Origin: Alphaproteobacteria bacterium
GTDB lineage: Bacteria; Pseudomonadota; Alphaproteobacteria; Micropepsales; Micropepsaceae
Assembly (NCBI GenBank): GCA_003131925.1
Contig: PKWC01000093.1
Coordinates: 526-11,488 of the forward strand
Direction of reading: 5' to 3'
DNA length: 10,963 bases
In this document: one piece after another, positions 6,220 to 10,963 of the stretch
Layout: each line of letters starts with the position of its first letter
Position numbering within the stretch: position 1 is the stretch's first letter
Program-made: the position numbers and the translations under genes
Notes under the pieces: model-generated
The model's input: the letters and a program-made list of their open reading frames with translations, nothing else
The model's database searches: none
What the model was told of the DNA's origin: nothing

Positions 6220-8238
6220 GTGACGAAGCCGACGCCGCCGCCGGCGATGATCAAACCATTCGCCGTGATCCGGGCGCAGCCCGGCGCCGGCGGCCAGCCC
6301 TACACAGGGGTTGATCTGCTGGACCCCTTTCGCGGCGCGCGCGGCCTGCCGCTGCGCCCCAAGGCTTCGGAACCCGCCGCGCCTGCCAAGAAAACGCGGG
6401 AAGAAATCGCCCATCTGTATGAGGTCGGGCGCACCAGCGCCGCCATGAGCTTCCACGAACTGGCGCTGGAGACCATGCAGGAGGTGACGCGCCTGGCGCC
6501 CGATCACGCCGCCGCTTGGCGCGGTTACGCGGACTTGCTGCGGCTGGCCGGAAAGGACGTGGAAGCCGCCGAGGCCGACGCCCGCGCCACCGAGGTGCCG
6601 GCGGACGCCTGGCCGGTTGCGATTGGGGAGCGGGCCGCCGACAAGCTGGAGCGGCTTGACAGGAAAATGCGCAAACGCGTGGAAAAACGTCCCGTCGAGC
6701 AGCGCATGACCTGGCTGCGCGAGCATCTGTTCGGCAATCCGCTGGATGTCGCCGCCATGCGTTACCTGTCGGACCAGGAGCACCAGGCGCAGGAGGACCT
6801 GCATACCGCCGAGACATTGCTGGAGCGCGCGCTGGAGCTGTCCCCCGCTTACCTGGATGTGCGCGAGGACTATGCCCGGCTGCTGGTGACGAAGCGCGAT
6901 CAGCTCGGCGCCTATCGCGAGACCGCGATCCTCCTGGCCGCCAAGCCCGCCAGCTTTGAGTTCCGCCTGAAGCGGGGGGAGGCCGCGGTCTACCTGGAAC
7001 GGTTTGACGAAGCGGTTGCGCTGTATGAAGCCCTGCTGAAGGACGAACCGCAGCATCTGGGCGTTCTGAACGCGTATGGCTCGCTGATGAAAACCCTGGG
7101 CCGGCGCGAGGCGGCGGAGCGTACCTTCCGCACCATGCTGCGCATCAGGCCAAGCAGCGGCCACGGCTATCTTGGGCTGTCGGATTTGCGGTCAAATCAT
7201 CTGAACGAAGACGACGTCGCCGACATGATGCAGCACCTGGCGGCCGGCATTCCCGAACTCCTCAGCCGGAAATGCATGGCCTATGCGCTGGGGCAGACGC
7301 TGGAGCGCATGAAAGAATACGAAGGTGCGTTCGAGGCCTACGCCTTTGCCGCCAAGGTCTGCAAGGAGGAGGTGGAAAACACCGAAAGCGCGCATGATCC
7401 CGATGAGTTTGAGGAACGCATGGCCCGCATGCGGCGCACCTATACCGCGAGCGTGATGAGCGCGCGCATGGAAGGTCCGCCGGCCAATCCCCCGACCACG
7501 CCGATTTTCGTTCTGGGCATGCCGCGCGCCGGCTCCACGCTTGTAGAGCAGATTCTCGCCAGCCACCCTGAGGTTGAGGGCACGCGGGAATTGCCGTCGG
7601 TTGGGTCGGTGACAAAGCGCATCGCCATCAGCCGCCTGCTTGTCGCCCCCGATGTGTATCCGGAGCGCGTACCCAACTACAGCCGCGAAGAGCTGCACGC
7701 GCTCGGCGAGGATGTTCTGCGCGACATTGCGGTGTTCCGCCACAGCACGCTGCCCTACGTGATCGACAAGCGGCCGTGGAACTGGATTGATATTCCGTTC
7801 CTGGCGCTTGCTCTGCCGCAGTCGAGATTCATCGACATCCGGCGCATGCCGATGGCCGCCGGTTTCGCCATGTTCAAGCAGATGCTGCCGCACGATGCCG
7901 CCTTCACCTACGATCTGACGCATCTGGGCCGCTACTACCGCAACTATGTTACCCAGATGGACTATTTCAAAACTATCATGCCCGGGCGCGTGCTGCACGT
8001 CCGCTATGAAGACCTGGTCGACAATGCCGACGCGGAAATCCGCCGCATGCTGGACTATTGCGGCCTGCCCTTCGATGAACGCTGCCTGCGCTTCTGGGAA
8101 ACCGAGCGCGCCGTGCTGACGCCTTCGGCGGAACAGGTGCGCAAGCCGATTTACCGCGGCGCGCTGGAACAGTGGAAGAATTTCGAACCCTGGCTTGGCC
8201 CGCTGAAGGAATCGCTTGGTGATCTTGCAAACACGTAA
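6220..8238 (+). CDS. TPR-repeat sulfotransferase, copy 1
   Basis: A 672-residue fusion of helical TPR-like repeats (about residues 59-395) and a PAPS-dependent sulfotransferase domain (about 425-672), cytoplasmic with no signal peptide. It should move sulfate from PAPS to a hydroxyl on a protein or sugar bound with help of the TPR part; the substrate is unknown. The 5'-phosphosulfate loop is clear at 428-440 (PIFVLGMPRAGST). The 3'-phosphate loop at 541-554 reads RRMPMAAGFAMFKQ, where family members usually carry Ser at A550; the arginines and P544 are kept. LTHLGRYYR and a C-terminal YEDLVDN...RRMLDYCGLPF segment, then EQWKNFEPWLGPLK, complete the family pattern. The GTG at 6220 is chosen from the Shine-Dalgarno and alignment with copy 2 (both have PYTG.DL near the start). 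It overlaps the start of POTRA-B by 20 bp. Confidence 0.92.
   Translation: MTKPTPPPAMIKPFAVIRAQPGAGGQPYTGVDLLDPFRGARGLPLRPKASEPAAPAKKTREEIAHLYEVGRTSAAMSFHELALETMQEVTRLAPDHAAAWRGYADLLRLAGKDVEAAEADARATEVPADAWPVAIGERAADKLERLDRKMRKRVEKRPVEQRMTWLREHLFGNPLDVAAMRYLSDQEHQAQEDLHTAETLLERALELSPAYLDVREDYARLLVTKRDQLGAYRETAILLAAKPASFEFRLKRGEAAVYLERFDEAVALYEALLKDEPQHLGVLNAYGSLMKTLGRREAAERTFRTMLRIRPSSGHGYLGLSDLRSNHLNEDDVADMMQHLAAGIPELLSRKCMAYALGQTLERMKEYEGAFEAYAFAAKVCKEEVENTESAHDPDEFEERMARMRRTYTASVMSARMEGPPANPPTTPIFVLGMPRAGSTLVEQILASHPEVEGTRELPSVGSVTKRIAISRLLVAPDVYPERVPNYSREELHALGEDVLRDIAVFRHSTLPYVIDKRPWNWIDIPFLALALPQSRFIDIRRMPMAAGFAMFKQMLPHDAAFTYDLTHLGRYYRNYVTQMDYFKTIMPGRVLHVRYEDLVDNADAEIRRMLDYCGLPFDERCLRFWETERAVLTPSAEQVRKPIYRGALEQWKNFEPWLGPLKESLGDLANT
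8206..8210 (+). promoter_or_regulatory. POTRA-B ribosome binding site inside sulfotransferase 1
   Basis: AAGGA within the last codons of sulfotransferase 1 lies 8 bases before the GTG at 8219 (5 before an in-frame TTG at 8216). The overlap implies coupled translation of the two genes. Confidence 0.6.
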
Positions 8239-9034
8239 CAGCGTTCTTGCGCTGCTGTTGCTCGCCGCGCCCGCGCCGGCAACTTCACCGTCGGCCACCG
8301 CCGCGCCAACGAACGCCGCGCCAGCCGGTGTCCCGGCGGCCGGTGCGGGGCCGGCCAAAGCGGCATCGGGCGCCGCGGCTACCAATGCTGCGACCCCCAA
8401 TGCTTCCGTACCCGGCAAACGCGGCGCCGCGGATGCCGATGATGACAACGACGACGACGACGACAACAAGGATCCCGATTTCCCGCCCTTGAAGCCGGGC
8501 GAGTCGTACCATCTGCTCGGTTTTTCACTTAGCGGATCGAAGCACATTGACGCGGATGCGCTGATCGCGACCTTGCCGGAGCACAAAGGCGGCTCGATCA
8601 CCGACGCGCAAATCAAGGCCGACGCGGACAAGATCAAAAAGGCGCTGACCGCGCGGCACGTGCATTTCGCGGAGGTCACGACAGCTCTTGTGCAACGCGA
8701 AGGGCCTGATCACCGCATCTGGGTCATCTGGGACATCCAGCACATCGATGCGTTCAGCCGGGTTCAGTATCAGGGCTATTGGAAGTTCGGCGGCCAGACC
8801 TTCTCGGGCAACAAAGCGCTCACCAACGAACAATTGGAAAAAGCCATCGACCTGAAGCCGGGCGAGCGCGTCCGCGAGGGGGCCATAAGCGATGCCCGCA
8901 CCGGCATGGAACAGGCGTACGACAAGGTATTTCCTGGCCAGACGGTGAAAATCGGCGGCAAGCTGAAGCTGACACTGACACCCGCTCGCGTGGCCAGCTT
9001 TGAGTGGCAGATTACCGAGCCTCCGGCCAAGTAG
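8219..9034 (+). CDS. secreted POTRA-like protein B with an acidic linker
   Basis: A 271-residue periplasmic candidate. Order of parts: signal peptide (1-21, core SVLALLLLAAPAPA), a low-complexity Ala/Pro/Thr linker (22-70), an aspartate tract (72-87, 11 Asp of 16), then two POTRA-like units. Unit 1 (about 97-175) has YHLLGFSLSG, GGSITDAQI, LTARH and RIWVIWDIQ. Unit 2 (about 182-268) has GGQTFSGNKALTNEQLEKAI, LKPGERV and a closing SFEWQITEP strand. The 'F.G...L....L...I....G......D...I...Y' pattern is that of POTRA repeats in BamA and TpsB/FhaC, but no beta-barrel follows, so it may be a free periplasmic adaptor. It is a longer paralogue of POTRA-A. It overlaps sulfotransferase 1 by 20 bp and precedes sulfotransferase 2 by 95 bp, which places it in their operon. 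Confidence 0.72.
   Translation: MILQTRNSVLALLLLAAPAPATSPSATAAPTNAAPAGVPAAGAGPAKAASGAAATNAATPNASVPGKRGAADADDDNDDDDDNKDPDFPPLKPGESYHLLGFSLSGSKHIDADALIATLPEHKGGSITDAQIKADADKIKKALTARHVHFAEVTTALVQREGPDHRIWVIWDIQHIDAFSRVQYQGYWKFGGQTFSGNKALTNEQLEKAIDLKPGERVREGAISDARTGMEQAYDKVFPGQTVKIGGKLKLTLTPARVASFEWQITEPPAK
8432..8479 (+). repeat. aspartate-coding tract in POTRA-B
   Basis: A GAY-rich stretch encodes 11 aspartates in 16 residues (72-87). It joins the Ala/Pro linker to the first POTRA-like unit and could bind cations or act as a charged spacer. POTRA-A has no such tract. Confidence 0.75.
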
Positions 9035-9071
9035 CGCATTATCCTAAGTCGCGGATGGAGCGGGTGTTTCG

Positions 9072-9088
9072 TGCCCGCCGGAGGCAAA
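9072..9088 (+). repeat. 17-bp copy of the inverted-repeat arm
   Basis: TGCCCGCCGGAGGCAAA is an exact match, on the other strand, to 5864-5880 of the 166-bp element, and matches the right arm at 6018-6034 with one change. It lies in the gap between POTRA-B and sulfotransferase 2, probably a fragment of the same family. Confidence 0.6.
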
Positions 9089-9106
9089 CCTGCCACGGGG
9101 CGAATA

Positions 9107-9120
9107 ACTCCAGAGGGAGT
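9107..9120 (+). promoter_or_regulatory. ribosome binding site of sulfotransferase 2 within a small hairpin
   Basis: GAGGGAG at 9113-9119 is 10 bases before the GTG at 9130. ACTCC (9107-9111) can pair with GGAGT (9116-9120) around an AGAG loop, which would cover most of the site. A second weaker GGAG at 9122-9125 is only 4 bases from the start. Confidence 0.5.
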
Positions 9121-9129
9121 CGGAGAACA

Positions 9130-10963
9130 GTGATCGAAGAGACGAACCCAGGCGCCAGTCCATACACGGGCGCCGATCTGATTCAAGCGTTGCGCGCCGC
9201 GCGGGCGGCGCCACCTGGCGCGCAATCCGGCGCGCCAAACGCCAGAACGCCCGCCGAAATCGCGCTTATTTACGAGCGCGGCCGCACCAGCATGGCCGTG
9301 GGCTATTACCGGCAGGCGCTCCGCATCATGCGGAATGTTACGCGTCTGGCCCCTGATCACGCCAATGCCTGGCGGGACTACGCCACGCTGCTGCGCCACG
9401 CCGCCCGCGACGCGGAGGCCGCGAAGGCCGAAGCGTGCGCAGCCGCCGCGCCCGCCGATGCGTGGCCACCCGCGCGGGGCGAGCAGGATGCGGCCGAACT
9501 GCGGCACCTGGACGAGGAACTGCAAGAGCAGCTCACGGCAATTCCCGAAGACCAGCGCGCCGGCTGGTTGCGCGACAGGCTAGCGGAAAATCCGTTGGAT
9601 GCCGCCGCGTTACGGTATCTGGCCGACGAGGAGAATTGGGCCGGCGACACCATAAAGGCCGGCAACCTGCTCCTGCGCGCGCTGGAACTGTCACCTGCCT
9701 ATCTTGGCGCACGGGCCGCCTACGCCGGTGTGCTGGCGGAACTGCGCGACCATATGGCGGCCTATCACGAATGCGCGCATCTTCTGACCGCTGCGCCGGA
9801 CAATTTCGAATACCTGCTGCAGCGGGCCGATTCCGCCGTGAATATCGAACGTTTTGATGAAGCAAAGAAGCTTTATGATCAGCTGCTGCAGGAAAAACCC
9901 AGGCATCTGGGGCTGCTGCGATCGTACGGGATGCTGATGAAAACCCTGGGCAACCGCGACGAGGCGGCGCGAACGTTCCGGACCTTGCTGACGCATTATC
10001 CGAACGCCGGCGGCGCCTATTATGGCCTGAATGAACTCAGGGCCAACCATCTGACCACGGACGATGTCGCGCAGATGATGCAACGTCTGGCCGCCGGCGT
10101 TCCGATCGGCCCCAGCCGCAGGGCCATGGCCTACGCGCTGGCCCAGACGCTGGAAGGCATGGGCGAGTACGAGGCGAGCTTCGAGGCTTATGAATTCGCT
10201 GCCAAGGAGAGCGGCGCAATCGTGGAAGGGACGCATCAGGCCCATGATCCCGCCGCGTTCGCGCAGCGCCTGGATCGCATGCGGCGCACCTTTACCGCCA
10301 GCGCGATTGCCGCCCGCGCCGCAATCCCGCCCGCCAATCCCGCCACCACACCGATCTTCGTCATGGGCATGGTGCGTGCCGGCTCTACCCTGGTTGAGCA
10401 AATCCTGGCCAGCCATGACCAGGTCGAAGGGACGCGGGAACTTCCCGTGGTATCGGATGTCACCAGGCGTATCGCCATGAGCCGCCTGCTTGTCGCGCCG
10501 GATGTCTACCCGGACAGGGTGCTGGATTATTCACGCGCCGAGCTCGATCAATTCGGTGCGGATGTGCTGGGCGGCATTGCGAAATTCCGGCGCAGCACGT
10601 TGCCGTACGTGATCGACAAGCGCCCGTGGAACTGGGTGGATGCGCCGTTTCTTCATCTTGTTTTGCCGCAGGCTAAATTCATCGATGTCCGCCGCGCGCC
10701 GATGGCGGCCTGCTTTGCCATGTTCAAGCAGATGCTGCCGTCCGACGCCGCCTTCACCTACGATCTGACGCATCTGGGCCGGTATTATCGCGACTATGTG
10801 GACTACATGGATTACTTGGATACCGTCATGACCGGCGCCATCCTGCGGGTTTCCTACGAAAGCCTGGTCTCCAACACCGAGGCGGAGATCCGCCGCATGC
10901 TGGCCTATTGCGGCCTGCCGTTCCAGGAAGGCTGCCTGCGGTTCTGGGAAACCGAGCGCGCCG
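9130..10963 (+). CDS. TPR-repeat sulfotransferase, copy 2 (3' end outside the window)
   Basis: A 611-codon reading frame from a GTG start, open to the window edge. By comparison with copy 1 about 40 C-terminal residues are missing. The layout is the same: a PYTGADL start, TPR-like repeats (about 40-375), then a PAPS-dependent sulfotransferase domain. The 5'-phosphosulfate loop at 408-420 reads PIFVMGMVRAGST, with V415 in place of the proline that copy 1 and the family have. The 3'-phosphate loop at 521-534 reads RRAPMAACFAMFKQ, again with Ala (A530) where Ser is usual. Long stretches are identical in DNA to copy 1, for example 10747-10781 with 7897-7931. By eye the proteins are well over half identical. 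It follows POTRA-B by 95 bp in the same direction and should be in the same operon. Confidence 0.92.
   Translation, partial: MIEETNPGASPYTGADLIQALRAARAAPPGAQSGAPNARTPAEIALIYERGRTSMAVGYYRQALRIMRNVTRLAPDHANAWRDYATLLRHAARDAEAAKAEACAAAAPADAWPPARGEQDAAELRHLDEELQEQLTAIPEDQRAGWLRDRLAENPLDAAALRYLADEENWAGDTIKAGNLLLRALELSPAYLGARAAYAGVLAELRDHMAAYHECAHLLTAAPDNFEYLLQRADSAVNIERFDEAKKLYDQLLQEKPRHLGLLRSYGMLMKTLGNRDEAARTFRTLLTHYPNAGGAYYGLNELRANHLTTDDVAQMMQRLAAGVPIGPSRRAMAYALAQTLEGMGEYEASFEAYEFAAKESGAIVEGTHQAHDPAAFAQRLDRMRRTFTASAIAARAAIPPANPATTPIFVMGMVRAGSTLVEQILASHDQVEGTRELPVVSDVTRRIAMSRLLVAPDVYPDRVLDYSRAELDQFGADVLGGIAKFRRSTLPYVIDKRPWNWVDAPFLHLVLPQAKFIDVRRAPMAACFAMFKQMLPSDAAFTYDLTHLGRYYRDYVDYMDYLDTVMTGAILRVSYESLVSNTEAEIRRMLAYCGLPFQEGCLRFWETERA

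Noticed and set aside
5941..7164. 407-codon minus-strand frame opposite sulfotransferase 1
   Set aside because: Low-complexity Gly/Arg/Gln-rich translation, opposite a gene with clear motifs.
7192..8679. 495-codon minus-strand frame across sulfotransferase 1 and POTRA-B
   Set aside because: It runs antisense over two supported genes and shows no domain; the same kind of shadow appears opposite copy 2.

Overview
The window is about 11 kb of fairly GC-rich DNA from a Gram-negative bacterium, most likely an alphaproteobacterium. The basis is the G/C-rich codon use, the style of the PurH and AraC proteins, and tandem TPR-sulfotransferase genes of a kind common in Alphaproteobacteria. No rRNA, tRNA, phage, transposase or CRISPR feature is visible, so the genus cannot be set.

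Left block (1-2752, all minus strand) is ordinary chromosome. Read in the direction of transcription it holds a small DUF2905 membrane protein, purH (final two steps of IMP synthesis), an AraC-type regulator and the start of a small membrane protein that runs off the left edge. DUF2905 and purH are 9 bp apart, and the AraC gene and the membrane-protein gene 8 bp apart.

Middle (2753-4276) is visibly less GC-rich. It holds a 528-bp gap with a short relic that reads like one repeat of a filamentous-haemagglutinin-type exoprotein, then a plus-strand gene for a SET-domain protein of the SETD3/Rubisco-LSMT type.

Right block (4300-10963, all plus strand) is the most interesting part. It is a partly decayed tandem duplication of a two-gene module: a secreted protein built only of POTRA-like repeats, followed by a large TPR-sulfotransferase. 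Copy 1 is POTRA-A (4445-4984, apparently frameshifted near its end) and sulfotransferase 1 (6220-8238). Copy 2 is POTRA-B (8219-9034) and sulfotransferase 2 (9130 to beyond the right edge). Between POTRA-A and sulfotransferase 1 lie a 173-residue secreted protein of unknown function, a textbook rho-independent terminator and a 166-bp inverted-repeat element made of nested hairpins. A 17-bp piece of that element recurs just before sulfotransferase 2.

The sulfotransferases should use PAPS in the cytoplasm, while the POTRA proteins should be periplasmic. The pairing suggests sulfation linked to an exported or outer-membrane product, perhaps a two-partner-secretion-like system, but no substrate or beta-barrel partner is in view. 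Both sulfotransferases lack the usual serine of the 3'-phosphate loop.
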